This document shows, one piece after another, positions 8,720 through 16,444 of a stretch of 64,000 nt of DNA (the stretch's first letter is position 1; each line of letters opens with the position of its first letter). Source of the stretch: an uncultured Bacteroidales bacterium (GTDB lineage: Bacteria > Bacteroidota > Bacteroidia > Bacteroidales > Paludibacteraceae); assembly GCA_902798965.1 (NCBI GenBank), contig CADBYS010000012.1, positions 16,459 to 80,458 on the forward strand, read 5' to 3'. The position numbers and the translations under genes are program-made. Under the pieces are notes generated by a model. That model was given only the letters and a program-made list of their open reading frames with translations, did no database searches and was not told where the DNA came from.

Positions 8720-9412
8720 TTACTGTCTTTCCGACTTGGTGTAAACCTTGTCAATCATCCCGTACTCGAGTGCCTCTTGGGCAGTCATCCAGTAGTCGCG
8801 GTCGGCATCCTGACGAATCTTGTCGAGATTCTGATGAGAGTGATCGGCAATGATCTGATACAGCTCGTCCTTGAGTTTCAGTATCTCGCGCGCGGTAATC
8901 TCAATATCGCTGGCTTGACCTTGTATGCCACCCATCGGCTGATGAATCATCACGCGCGAGTGCGGGAGTGCGCTACGCATACCTTGTTCACCGGCAACTA
9001 ACAGCACTGCGCCCATCGAGGCAGCCATCCCCGTACACATCGTACTTACCTTGGATGACACAAACTGCATCGTGTCGTATATTCCCAAACCGGCATATAC
9101 GCTGCCGCCCGGCGTATTCAGGTACAGATGGATATCGCGCTCCGGATCATTGGAGTTCAGATACAGCAGTTGCGCCTGAATCACATTGGCTGTATAGTCA
9201 TTGACCTCTGTGCCGAGGAAGATGATGCGATCCATCATCAGGCGTGAGAACACATCCATCTGCGTCACGTTCAGTTGACGCTCCTCGAGGATTGACGGAC
9301 TGATATACGAAGCCTGCGGCAATGTTTGCGAAGCCATTGACGCTTGCATCACTTTCTCCACATGCATGCTGCTCATGCCTTGAGCAGTTGCGTATTTAAG
9401 GAAATCATTCAT
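8720..9412 (-). CDS. clpP: ATP-dependent Clp protease proteolytic subunit ClpP
   Basis: A 230-residue serine protease subunit. The active-site serine sits in GMAASMGAVLL, the histidine in MIHQPMGGIQG and the aspartate in the DADRDYWM region. Tetradecamers form the degradation chamber that works with ClpX. The N-terminus is about 30 residues longer than in Escherichia coli, with a Met- and Gln-rich segment, which is common for Bacteroidota. No promoter of the standard type was recognised in the pyrimidine-rich spacer upstream (9413-9490). Confidence 0.96.
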   Translation of the reverse strand: MNDFLKYATAQGMSSMHVEKVMQASMASQTLPQASYISPSILEERQLNVTQMDVFSRLMMDRIIFLGTEVNDYTANVIQAQLLYLNSNDPERDIHLYLNTPGGSVYAGLGIYDTMQFVSSKVSTMCTGMAASMGAVLLVAGEQGMRSALPHSRVMIHQPMGGIQGQASDIEITAREILKLKDELYQIIADHSHQNLDKIRQDADRDYWMTAQEALEYGMIDKVYTKSERQ

Positions 9413-9490
9413 AATTCCGACTTTTAATAATTACTTACTTCTTTACTTCTCCACTCCTATACTCCTACTCTCCTTAGTTCCTTTTGTTTT

Positions 9491-9525
9491 TACGACAAAA
9501 GAGGCTACCAGATACGGCAGCCCCT
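9491..9525 (-). terminator. Terminator after rpsT
   Basis: On the minus strand GGGCTGCC, a short loop and GGTAGCC are followed by CTTTTGT. It lies 23 bases after the rpsT stop and before the clpP leader, so it should end the tRNA-Glu-rpsT transcript. Confidence 0.65.
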
Positions 9526-9547
9526 ATACAATCAAGGGTACATCGGC

Positions 9548-9802
9548 TTAAGCAAGCTTGTTGATGTAGATAGCCAGCTTCGATTTCAGGTTGGCTGCCT
9601 TGTTATTGTGAATAATGTTGCGCTTAGCCAACTTGTCGAGCATAGAGCTTACCTTCGGCAGCATAGCGGCTGCAGCAGCCTTGTCCGAAGTAGCACGCAG
9701 GTCACGCACGGCGTTACGAGCGGTTTTTGCATAATAATGGTTGCGAGCCTTGCGGGTCGCTGTCTGGCGGATGCGCTTCAACGATGATTTATGATTTGCC
9801 AT
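9548..9802 (-). CDS. rpsT: 30S ribosomal protein S20
   Basis: An 84-residue basic helical protein, [20 protein letters not shown], the expected S20 start and length, which binds 16S rRNA. Another ATG two codons upstream (9806-9808) is in frame, but MANHKSS is the conserved N-terminus. It lies 63 bases after tRNA-Glu and probably shares the promoter at 10157-10189 with it. Confidence 0.95.
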   Translation of the reverse strand: MANHKSSLKRIRQTATRKARNHYYAKTARNAVRDLRATSDKAAAAAMLPKVSSMLDKLAKRNIIHNNKAANLKSKLAIYINKLA

Positions 9803-9865
9803 TTGCATCAGTGAGGGTATTCAACCCTCGTCGTTTTTTTATTGTTAAACTTATACTATTTTTTG

Positions 9866-9937
9866 TAGTCCATAGCAGAGTCGAACTGCTCTTTAGAGAA
9901 TGAAAATCTCTCGTCCTAACCGATAGACGAATGGACC
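9866..9937 (-). tRNA. tRNA-Glu (TTC)
   Basis: The acceptor stem is GGTCCAT with ATGGACT. The anticodon loop is TTTTCAT with anticodon TTC, and the T arm is GAGCAGTTCGACTCTGC. It is preceded by the longest leader of any tRNA here, about 210 bases between promoter and 5' end, packed with hairpins. rpsT follows on the same strand. Confidence 0.94.
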
Positions 9938-9943
9938 CTCGCG

Positions 9944-10037
9944 TTCGGCAAATCGTGCTATCGGATGTCGCCCTGCGACATAAAGCGCACGATTGCCTCC
10001 GCTCTTCAATCGATTTGTTGTTGCCAACAACTCGATT
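9944..10037 (-). repeat. tRNA-leader structured element, copy at tRNA-Glu
   Basis: In the tRNA direction: hairpin AATCGAGTTGTTG-GCAA-CAACAAATCGATT, linker GAAGAGCGGAGG, outer stem GGCAATCGTGC/GCACGATTTGCC with the same bulge as the tRNA-Tyr copy, and inner stem ATGTCGCA/GGCGACAT. The 3' end GCCGAACGCGAG runs to the tRNA. Further up the leader there is another perfect hairpin, CCGATTAAAACGC/GCGTTTTAATCGG, at 10054-10082. Confidence 0.85.
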
Positions 10038-10156
10038 GAGTTTTCATCGAATACCGATTAAAACGCGGGCGTTTTAATCGGAGAGGAGGAAGTGCGAGCC
10101 GCTTAAATTTGTCGCACAAATTCCGTGAGGCGAGCCTCTTCCGACGAAAAGCGGAT

Positions 10157-10189
10157 GCAAAGATACAACTTTATTTTGAAATATGCAAA
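10157..10189 (-). promoter_or_regulatory. Bacteroidota promoter for tRNA-Glu and rpsT
   Basis: On the minus strand, TTTG (10186-10189), 20 bases, then TATCTTTGC (10157-10165). It is divergent from the plus-strand promoter at 10225-10257, about 36 bases away. Confidence 0.85.
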
Positions 10190-10224
10190 TTTTTGTAAAA
10201 AAAAAAACGTTTTTTGCCCATTTA

Positions 10225-10257
10225 TTTGCATATTTGATTTATTTTTTGTATCTTTGC
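10225..10257 (+). promoter_or_regulatory. Bacteroidota promoter for the barrel gene at 10282
   Basis: TTTG at 10225-10228, 20 bases, TATCTTTGC at 10249-10257. The ATG at 10258 overlaps the -7 box and so is too close to be the start. The ATG at 10282 leaves a leader of about 18 bases. Confidence 0.85.
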
Positions 10258-10281
10258 ATGACAAAATTTTGCAAAAAAGCG

Positions 10282-11091
10282 ATGAAACATACAAAACAGA
10301 CAGTAATCGGCAGTCGGCTTTCAGCAGCCCGAATCATGGCATTGGCATGCATGCTGGTTGTGGCGGCAAACATATACGCTCAGGAGAAGTCCATTCGCGA
10401 TGCGGGATTGGAGCAACGTGACTTCTTCGACCCTACCCGCACCGAGAAGGTGGTTGAGAATTACGAGTTCGGCATAGCCTACCGCGTGGAGGGCGGTTAT
10501 GCGCAGGCGCACCAGCGGATGATGAGCGATACGATCAGCGCCATGTACCTGCACGGCGCACGCATCGGTGCTCAGTTCGAGATGTTCCTGCCCCAACACT
10601 TCTCATTGAACATCGGTCTGCTGTATAGTGTGCTGTATGGCGTAAGCCGACAGCACTACCACTCCGCCAACTCGACAACAGTGCAGAAAGAAGTACTAAG
10701 CAACCATATCGTGGAGCATGCGCTCACTATTCCCGTGCGCGTACAATATAATATACCGCTGTGGAAACAGTTGTCGATGCACTTCTACGGTGGTCCGCAA
10801 GTGATGATAGGCCTGGCTGAGACCGATTACGTTAAGGCGGACGTGAGCGCCGAAACGCGCGCGTGGCTCATCGCACAAGGCAAGCACCTCGACACCTACG
10901 ACAAGTATATAAGCAAGGAGCTGTTCCGCACGAACATACAATTGGGAGTGGGCGGCGGATTCACGTGGGATGTGTACCGCCTGGAGGCCGGCTATGATTT
11001 CGGCTTGAACAACCTGATCCGTACACCTGTCTATAGCCAAGACAAGATGGCAGAATGGCAGTGGCACGTAAGTTTCGTATATACCCTGTAG
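10282..11091 (+). CDS. Outer-membrane beta-barrel protein, function unknown
   Basis: A 269-residue exported protein. It has a signal peptide (hydrophobic ALACMLVVAANIYAQ, cleavage after about residue 30), then alternating amphipathic strands typical of small outer-membrane barrels: FGIAYRVEGGYAQ, GAQFEMFLPQHFSLNIGLLY, TNIQLGVGGGFTW and LEAGYDFGLNNL. The C-terminal residue is Leu after WHVSFVYTL, a barrel-like final strand. No catalytic motif is visible. It precedes a D-Ala-D-Ala dipeptidase-like lipoprotein by 25 bases, so the two probably form an operon. Resemblance to the PorT/OMP_b-brl families is general only. Confidence 0.75.
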   Translation: MKHTKQTVIGSRLSAARIMALACMLVVAANIYAQEKSIRDAGLEQRDFFDPTRTEKVVENYEFGIAYRVEGGYAQAHQRMMSDTISAMYLHGARIGAQFEMFLPQHFSLNIGLLYSVLYGVSRQHYHSANSTTVQKEVLSNHIVEHALTIPVRVQYNIPLWKQLSMHFYGGPQVMIGLAETDYVKADVSAETRAWLIAQGKHLDTYDKYISKELFRTNIQLGVGGGFTWDVYRLEAGYDFGLNNLIRTPVYSQDKMAEWQWHVSFVYTL

Positions 11092-11116
11092 GGCATTCAC
11101 TTAATCATAAAGAAAT

Positions 11117-11800
11117 ATGAATCGATATCTTACTCTTATCGGCGCAGTGCTGCTATGTGTAGGTTGCGCCAAGCAAGCTGACCCGACGATGGATCGTTCG
11201 GACTTCGTGGAACTGACCGAAGTGATTCCCGATGCCATTCTGGAGATCCGCTACTACAGTACCTATAATTTCGTAGGCGCGCGCGTGGACGGGTACGAGC
11301 GCCCACTGGCGCTGCTGACGCGTCAGGCTGCCGACTCGCTCAAGGTGGTCAACGACGAACTGAAGGCGCAAGGTTTTCGCATCAAGATATGGGACACCTA
11401 TCGTCCGCAGCGGGCGGTTAACCACTTCATCCGCTGGGCGGAAGACCTGAACGACACCACGATGAAAGCCGTGTTCTATCCTATGGTGGACAAGTCGTTG
11501 CTGTTCGAGCAAAAATATATCATGGCGCGCTCGGGCCACTCACGTGGTTCGACAGTCGATCTCACGCTGGTCAACACCCTCACGGGCAAAGAACTGGATA
11601 TGGGTTCGCCCTTCGACTGGTTCGGCATCGAGAGCCACCCGGATTTCACGGCACTCACCGAAGAGCAGATAGCCAACCGGCATATCCTATGGGATGCGAT
11701 GCTGGCACACGGATTCAAGATGATCGACAGCGAGTGGTGGCACTTCACGCTCATCGACGAGCCCTACCCCGATACGTATTTCAACTTCCCGATCCGGTAA
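11117..11800 (+). CDS. D-alanyl-D-alanine dipeptidase-like lipoprotein (M15D)
   Basis: A 227-residue lipoprotein (lipobox CVGC, Cys near 17) of the VanX/DdpX family of zinc peptidases, which cut D-Ala-D-Ala in peptidoglycan turnover. Family residues are present: the arginine of DTYRPQRAV, SGHSRGSTVDLTL with the zinc ligands His and Asp, and DSEWWHF with the catalytic Glu and the third ligand His. Many Bacteroidota carry such enzymes outside any vancomycin-resistance cluster, and no vanHA genes are nearby, so a recycling role is more likely than resistance. It is co-oriented with the barrel gene just upstream. Confidence 0.9.
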   Translation: MNRYLTLIGAVLLCVGCAKQADPTMDRSDFVELTEVIPDAILEIRYYSTYNFVGARVDGYERPLALLTRQAADSLKVVNDELKAQGFRIKIWDTYRPQRAVNHFIRWAEDLNDTTMKAVFYPMVDKSLLFEQKYIMARSGHSRGSTVDLTLVNTLTGKELDMGSPFDWFGIESHPDFTALTEEQIANRHILWDAMLAHGFKMIDSEWWHFTLIDEPYPDTYFNFPIR

Positions 11801-11810
11801 CAGACAAAAA

Positions 11811-11880
11811 ATACGGAAGAATCTCCGTATTGCCGATTATAAAAAGAAAGGTGTGAGGTCAAATCCTCACACCTTCTTTC
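11811..11880. terminator. Paired hairpins between the dipeptidase and serine palmitoyltransferase genes
   Basis: Two hairpins lie between the convergent genes: ATACGGA/TCCGTAT (11811-11830) and AAGGTGTGAGG/CCTCACACCTT (about 11847-11876), the second flanked by A- and T-rich tracts. The second overlaps the last codons and TGA (11859-11861) of the minus-strand gene. Confidence 0.75.
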
Positions 11881-13037
11881 AGTATCCGTGCTATGATCTC
11901 CGTAGCCTCGTCGATGATCGGCTCGGTATGCGTAGCCATCAGCGTGGTACGCAGCAGGCACTCGCCTTCCACGCACGCAGGCGCAATAACCGGATTGACA
12001 TACACGCCGCCATCGAACATCGCCTTGCCAAAGTACAATGTATCCAACGTGTTGTACGTAAAGATCGGCACGATAGGCGTCGGCGCCTCGATGATCTTTA
12101 CCTCATGCTCGATCAGTTGCTTGCGGAAGTAGGCGGCAATCTTGTGCAGGCGTTCGGGGCGCTTGTTGTCCTCTATCAGTCGGTGCAGAGCTGCCAACGC
12201 AGTAGCTGCCGAGCAGGGCGTCATACTTGCCGAGAAGATGAACGGACGTGACACATGGCGCACATAGTCCGCTACGCGGTGCGAGGTAAGCATACAACCG
12301 CCGATCGATGCCAGCGACTTGGAGAAGGTAAGCATCGTTATATCCACCTTGTCCGTCAAGCCGAAATGCGCAGCTGTACCGCGACCGCCTTCGCCCAACA
12401 CGCCGAAGCCATGGGCATCATCCACCATCACACGTGCACCGTACTTCTCCGCCAACTTGCAGATCTCCGGCAACTTGCATATATCGCCGCGCATGGAGAA
12501 CACACCGTCGGTAATAATCAGTTTGCCCGCACCCTCAGGGATCGTCTGCAACTTCTGCTCCAGATCCTCCATGTCCGAGTGCTTGTAGCGCAATACGGTC
12601 GAGTAGGTCAATCGGCAGGCATCGTAGATCGATGCGTGGTTCTCACGGTCGTTGAGGATATAATCCGACTTGCCGCAGATGGCGGAGATGATTGCCAGAT
12701 TCGTCTGGAATCCCGTAGAACAGGTCATCGCCTCCTCGTAACCGGTGAAGTCAGCCAGTTCTTTCTCGAGTTGCAGGTGAAGATCGAGCGTGCCGTTCAG
12801 AAATCGACTACCCGAACATCCGCTGCCATACTTCTCCAGCGCCTTGATGCCGGCTTCCACTACCACAGGGTCTTCGGTGAATCCCAGATAATTATTACTT
12901 CCTAACATAATCATCCGCTTGCCTTCCATCGTCACTACCGGCGCCTGACGCGACTCCAGGCAATGGAAATACGGATAAATTCCTAAATCACGAACTTTGT
13001 TCAGCAGATCAAAGTTACACTTGTCAAATAGATCCAT
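11859..13037 (-). CDS. spt: Serine palmitoyltransferase
   Basis: A 392-residue PLP enzyme of the alpha-oxoamine synthase family, which joins serine and an acyl-CoA to 3-ketodihydrosphingosine, the first step of sphingolipid synthesis. Features: SNNYLGF, YGSGCSGSRFLNGTLDLHLQ, VDDAHGFGVLGEGGRG (PLP aspartate and histidine) and the PLP lysine in TFSKSLASIGG. The pattern YGSGC(S/A)GSRFLNGTLDLH is shared with the Bacteroides enzyme. Related enzymes are 8-amino-7-oxononanoate synthase and 2-amino-3-ketobutyrate ligase, which cannot be fully excluded. It is transcribed alone from the promoter at 13107-13137, with a leader hairpin GCGACAACGC/GCGTTTGTCGC. Confidence 0.88.
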   Translation of the reverse strand: MDLFDKCNFDLLNKVRDLGIYPYFHCLESRQAPVVTMEGKRMIMLGSNNYLGFTEDPVVVEAGIKALEKYGSGCSGSRFLNGTLDLHLQLEKELADFTGYEEAMTCSTGFQTNLAIISAICGKSDYILNDRENHASIYDACRLTYSTVLRYKHSDMEDLEQKLQTIPEGAGKLIITDGVFSMRGDICKLPEICKLAEKYGARVMVDDAHGFGVLGEGGRGTAAHFGLTDKVDITMLTFSKSLASIGGCMLTSHRVADYVRHVSRPFIFSASMTPCSAATALAALHRLIEDNKRPERLHKIAAYFRKQLIEHEVKIIEAPTPIVPIFTYNTLDTLYFGKAMFDGGVYVNPVIAPACVEGECLLRTTLMATHTEPIIDEATEIIARILKEGVRI

Positions 13038-13047
13038 AGGCTATTCT

Positions 13048-13073
13048 TATTGTTCGCGACAAACGCTATGCGT
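13048..13073 (-). other. Leader hairpin of the serine palmitoyltransferase gene
   Basis: GGCGACAACGC, a short ATA loop and GCGTTTGTCGC form a strong hairpin about 11-36 bases before the start codon. It may affect translation or RNA stability; no ligand-type conservation is recognisable. Confidence 0.5.
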
Positions 13074-13106
13074 TGTCGCCTTTTTATGCAATTTACAATT
13101 TGGGCA

Positions 13107-13137
13107 CAAAGATACAAAAAAAAAATGGAATATGCAA
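13107..13137 (-). promoter_or_regulatory. Bacteroidota promoter for serine palmitoyltransferase
   Basis: On the minus strand TTG (13135-13137), 20 bases, then TATCTTTG (13107-13114). The start codon lies about 70 bases further on. Confidence 0.8.
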
Positions 13138-13227
13138 AAAAAAAATCCATTTTCTTAAAAAAAAATTCATTTTGCATAGATTTGGCACTTTTTTTGTAGT
13201 TATTTGCACGAAAATTTTAGCAAAATT

Positions 13228-13782
13228 ATGATATATCGTATTGCATTTTCGTGCGACGAGGTCAATCGCTTTCGTCGCGTATTTGAAGCCGACAGCGAAG
13301 CCACGTTCCTGGAGTTGCATAATGCCATCCTTGAGTCGGTGGAGTACCCGAACGATCAGATGACTTCGTTCTTTACCTGCAACGACCGCTGGGAGAAAGA
13401 ACAGGAGGTTACGCTCATCGAGATGGGCAACGGCTATGACTACGACAACATGGTCATGGAGCAAACCAAGCTCAGCGACCTGCTCACCGAGCAAGGCCAG
13501 CGCTTGATTTACATCTTCGATCCTATGTTCGAGCGCTGCTTCTTCGGCAACCTCAAGGAGATCAAGCCCGGCCATATGACCGGCGTGGAGTGCGTGGAAA
13601 ACATCGGCAAAGCGCCCAAGCAGCTGGAGACCGAGGATAACATGGAAGCCATCCTGGGCAAGGACGGCAAGGGCGACCTGGATCTGGATGAGGACTTCTA
13701 CGGCTCATCGGGCTATAACGAGGGCGACATCGATTACGAGGGCTTCCAAGACCTCTCGTTCGACGACGGAACCATGTTTTAA
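13228..13782 (+). CDS. Plasmid pRiA4b ORF-3-like protein
   Basis: A 184-residue acidic protein starting MIYRIAFSCDEVNRFRRVFE. The order of short motifs (LHNAILESVEYPNDQMTSFFTCNDRWEKEQEVTL, abbreviated here as LHNAI, MTSFFTC and RWEKE, then LIYIFDPMFERCFFGNL) fits the pRiA4b ORF-3 family, whose function is unknown. The C-terminus from about residue 135 is Asp/Glu/Gly-rich and probably disordered. An ATG 8 codons earlier (13204) is possible. The gene ends 2 bases before miaA, so the two are translationally close. Confidence 0.75.
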   Translation: MIYRIAFSCDEVNRFRRVFEADSEATFLELHNAILESVEYPNDQMTSFFTCNDRWEKEQEVTLIEMGNGYDYDNMVMEQTKLSDLLTEQGQRLIYIFDPMFERCFFGNLKEIKPGHMTGVECVENIGKAPKQLETEDNMEAILGKDGKGDLDLDEDFYGSSGYNEGDIDYEGFQDLSFDDGTMF

Positions 13783-13784
13783 TC

Positions 13785-14741
13785 ATGCACAAACTGTTCG
13801 TCATCTGCGGGGCGACAGCCGCCGGCAAGACGGAGTATGCTCTCCGTCTGGCTGAGCAGTGGGATATACCTATTCTGAATGCCGACTCACGCCAGATCTA
13901 CCGCGATTTGCCTATCGGCACTGCCGCTCCTACGCCCGACGAGCTCAGCCGCGCCAAACATTACTTTGTGGGCACACACGCCTTAACGGAGACCTACAAC
14001 GCCGGGCAGTTCGAGCGCGATGCCATGGCGGTTATCCATGGGCTTATCGCCGAACGCGAGCAGCAGTCAGCAATCAGCAATCAGCAGTCAGCAGTCAGTG
14101 AACGGCCGATAGCCATCCTCTCCGGCGGAAGTATGCTATATATCGAGGCGGTTTGCAAGGGTTTGGATGATATACCCGCCGTACCTGATGCCATCCGCCG
14201 CGAAGTGCAGCAGCTCTATGCCGAAAAGGGGTTAGCCGCGCTGCAAGAGGCTGTCAGACAAGCCGACCCGAGTTACTGGCAAGAGGTGGATCAGCAGAAT
14301 CCGCAACGCTTGATGCACTGCCTGGAGGTCTGCCGCGCCACGGGAGGAACGTATTCGTCGCTACGCAAGCGAAGCAATCAGCCATCGGCAATCAGCAATC
14401 AACAATCAGCGGATCGACCATTCGTGGTCGATAAGCAAATCATTACCCGCCCACGCGAGGAACTCTACGCGCGCATTAACGCGCGCGTGTTAAATATGGT
14501 AAATCAGGGTTTGGTGGACGAAGCCGACCGCGCTTTTCGGATCACCATTGGCGACGGCTATAAGTCCCTGACCTACGAGGCAGCGTTTGCGCAACTGCCG
14601 AACAGCCTGCGCACCGTGGGTTATCAGGAGCTCCTACCCTATCTGCTCGGCACATGCAGTCTGGATGATGCCATCACGCAGATACAAACCAACACCCGCC
14701 ATTATGCCAAGCGACAGATGACCTGGTGGAGAAACAGATAG
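13785..14741 (+). CDS. miaA: tRNA dimethylallyltransferase with in-frame repeat insertions
   Basis: A 318-residue MiaA, which adds an isopentenyl group to A37 of tRNAs reading UNN codons. The P loop is GATAAGKTEYAL, followed by LNADSRQIYRDLPIGTA and the catalytic region GGSMLYIEAVCKGLDDIP. Two stretches are foreign to the family: QQSAISNQQSAVSE (14061-14099) and NQPSAISNQQSAD (14374-14411). Both are translated from imperfect 7-base repeats of the CAATCAG/CAGTCAG type. The first falls before ILSGGS and the second before the conserved RPREELYARIN segment, so both probably lie in surface loops. The rest is intact and the enzyme is likely active. Confidence 0.93.
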   Translation: MHKLFVICGATAAGKTEYALRLAEQWDIPILNADSRQIYRDLPIGTAAPTPDELSRAKHYFVGTHALTETYNAGQFERDAMAVIHGLIAEREQQSAISNQQSAVSERPIAILSGGSMLYIEAVCKGLDDIPAVPDAIRREVQQLYAEKGLAALQEAVRQADPSYWQEVDQQNPQRLMHCLEVCRATGGTYSSLRKRSNQPSAISNQQSADRPFVVDKQIITRPREELYARINARVLNMVNQGLVDEADRAFRITIGDGYKSLTYEAAFAQLPNSLRTVGYQELLPYLLGTCSLDDAITQIQTNTRHYAKRQMTWWRNR

Positions 14742-14825
14742 CGGGCGCAAACACCTTAGAAACGCACATAAAACTTGCATTTTTTGCTAAAAACGTAGAA
14801 TTTTGTGCATTTTCTGCCCCAAAGA

Positions 14826-14858
14826 TTTGCAAAATTCATAAATTTGTACTATCTTTGC
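14826..14858 (+). promoter_or_regulatory. Bacteroidota promoter for tRNA-Ser
   Basis: TTTG at 14826-14829, 20 bases, TATCTTTGC at 14850-14858. About 150 bases of leader follow before tRNA-Ser, containing the two-hairpin element. Confidence 0.85.
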
Positions 14859-14915
14859 ATCCGCTTTTGACCAAAGCACATAAAGTTCATTGTAATAAAT
14901 GTTCTTTGTGACACT

Positions 14916-15007
14916 CGAAAAAGAACTTGCAAAGTTGTTTTTCGAAGAGCTGAGGCAATCACGCACTTTATGTCGCGCAGCGACATCCGGAAGCGTGATT
15001 TGCCGAA
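14916..15007 (+). repeat. tRNA-leader structured element, copy at tRNA-Ser
   Basis: First hairpin CGAAAAAGAACTT-GCA-AAGTTGTTTTTCG, linker GAAGAGCTGAGG, outer stem GGCAATCACGC/GCGTGATTTGCC with the same bulged base as the tRNA-Tyr and tRNA-Glu copies, inner stem ATGTCGCG/CAGCGACAT. It ends 7 bases before the tRNA. This copy is on the opposite strand from the others, yet keeps the same orientation relative to its tRNA. Confidence 0.85.
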
Positions 15008-15014
15008 GGCGACA

Positions 15015-15103
15015 GGAAAGTTGTCTGAGTGGTCGAAAGAGCCACACTCGAAATGTGGTGTACGCATTACGTCGTACCGGGGGTTCGAATCCCTCACTTT
15101 CCG
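15015..15103 (+). tRNA. tRNA-Ser (CGA)
   Basis: A class II tRNA of 89 bases. The acceptor stem is GGAAAGT with ACTTTCC and G as discriminator. The anticodon loop is CTCGAAA (CGA), there is a long variable arm, and the T arm is CGGGGGTTCGAATCCCTC. It has its own promoter, leader and terminator, so it is a single-gene unit. Confidence 0.95.
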
Positions 15104-15133
15104 CAAGAAAGTTCGGGAATGACCGAAAAATGC

Positions 15134-15164
15134 AAAAGGAGAGACTTGCGGTTTCTCCTTTTTT
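15134..15164 (+). terminator. Terminator of tRNA-Ser
   Basis: AAAAGGAGA, a short loop and TCTCCTTTTTT form a typical intrinsic terminator with a U-run, 31 bases after the tRNA. It sits only 12 bases before the flippase start, so that gene may depend on read-through or an unseen promoter. Confidence 0.8.
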
Positions 15165-15175
15165 GTTTATCAGAA

Positions 15176-16444
15176 ATGAGCACGATTTTTAAGTCCTCCA
15201 TAGTGCGCAACACGGGCAAGTTGCTGTCAGCCAACGTCCTCGCCCAGGCGATAGGCATCCTTGTCTATCCCGTGTTGACGCGAATGTATGCGCCGGAGGA
15301 TTTTGCGTTGCTTAATCTATTCACGAGTATAGCAGGTGTGTTGGTGCTCATCGCCACAGCCGAATACCAATATGCCATTGTTCTGCCCAAACAGGAGCAG
15401 CATGCGCGTTCGCTGGTGCATGTGTGCCTGCTGCTGTTGCTGGGCGTGTGCGCTCTGTTGCTGCTCTCGCTGCCGTTTGCCAGCCCCATCGCCTCGCTGT
15501 TCAAGGCGCCCGAGTTGGCGCGATACTGGTGGATGATGCCCGTGTGCGTCTTAGCGTTGGGGCTGTGGAACATCCTCAATTACTGGTACATCCGCCGCAA
15601 GGATTTCTTGCGGGTCAGCGGCTATCAGATCTCACAAAGTGTGCTGTCAGCGGGCGGCAAGATCGGTTTGGGATGGATAGGTTGGTTGCAACCCGGCATG
15701 ATCCTTGCTTCGGTGTTTGCCCCGGTTATCTCGCTATGCATCAGTGTGGGGTTAGCCTGGAAGAAACAACTGCGCGAGCTGCTGCAGCCCGATAAGGCAA
15801 GCATGCGTCTCGTGGCGCGCGAGTACGCCAACTTCCCCAAGTTCAACCTGCCGCGTTCGTTTGTCAACAGCTTGGGCATAGCCTTGCCTGTCTGGCTCCT
15901 GACGCCGCACTTCGGTTTGGCGGAAGTGGGACAACTGTCGCTGGCAATGCTGGCGGCGTTCACCCCGCTGAGCATCATCGCACGGGCATGTTACCAGGTA
16001 CTGTACCAGCGCGTTGCCGAACTGGTGCAGAACGGGCAGAACATCTCGCATCTGCTGTGGCGTTTCTGCCTATATACGGGAGGACTGGTGGTAATAGGTT
16101 TGGCAGGTATCTATCTCTTCTTGCCGCCATTGGTCACCTTTATCTTCGGCGACGGCTGGCAGGAGTGTGCCAATGTCATTCGCGCCTTGTATCCGTTTAT
16201 CATCCTCACGCCTGTTTGCGGGTCGATCTGTTTCCTTTCCGATGTGTTTGCCAAACAAAAAATAGCCCTATTGATGGAAGTGGGCTACGTAGCGGCTATC
16301 GGCATCGCGCTGTGGGTGGGAATCTATTCGGATAACTTCCTGACAGCCATTCGTTTGTTTGCGTGGGTGCGTTTCGCGTTCCTGACTATTCAACTTGTTT
16401 GGTACACAAGCTTGTGCCGCACGTACCACCGCAAGCTCTCTTAA
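15176..16444 (+). CDS. Polysaccharide flippase (Wzx-like, MATE/PST family)
   Basis: A 422-residue integral membrane protein with about 12 hydrophobic helices. The N-terminus, IVRNTGKLLSANVLAQAIG, and LTRMYAPEDFALLNLF are typical of lipid-linked oligosaccharide flippases of the polysaccharide transport family. The role would be moving an undecaprenyl-linked sugar unit to the periplasmic face for O-antigen or capsule. The frame is open through the tRNA, but the ATG at 15176 after the terminator is the sensible start. It converges with a GT4 gene (4-base overlap at the stops), so the pair marks a small surface-glycan region. Confidence 0.88.
   Translation: MSTIFKSSIVRNTGKLLSANVLAQAIGILVYPVLTRMYAPEDFALLNLFTSIAGVLVLIATAEYQYAIVLPKQEQHARSLVHVCLLLLLGVCALLLLSLPFASPIASLFKAPELARYWWMMPVCVLALGLWNILNYWYIRRKDFLRVSGYQISQSVLSAGGKIGLGWIGWLQPGMILASVFAPVISLCISVGLAWKKQLRELLQPDKASMRLVAREYANFPKFNLPRSFVNSLGIALPVWLLTPHFGLAEVGQLSLAMLAAFTPLSIIARACYQVLYQRVAELVQNGQNISHLLWRFCLYTGGLVVIGLAGIYLFLPPLVTFIFGDGWQECANVIRALYPFIILTPVCGSICFLSDVFAKQKIALLMEVGYVAAIGIALWVGIYSDNFLTAIRLFAWVRFAFLTIQLVWYTSLCRTYHRKLS

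Noticed and set aside
4751-10037. T-box riboswitch as the explanation of the tRNA leaders
   Set aside because: The elements precede tRNA genes, not synthetase or amino-acid genes, have no T-box bulge sequence and no terminator/antiterminator pair.
11117-11800. Vancomycin-resistance vanX
   Set aside because: No vanH, vanA or vanRS genes are nearby and the protein is a lipoprotein; a cell-wall recycling role fits better.
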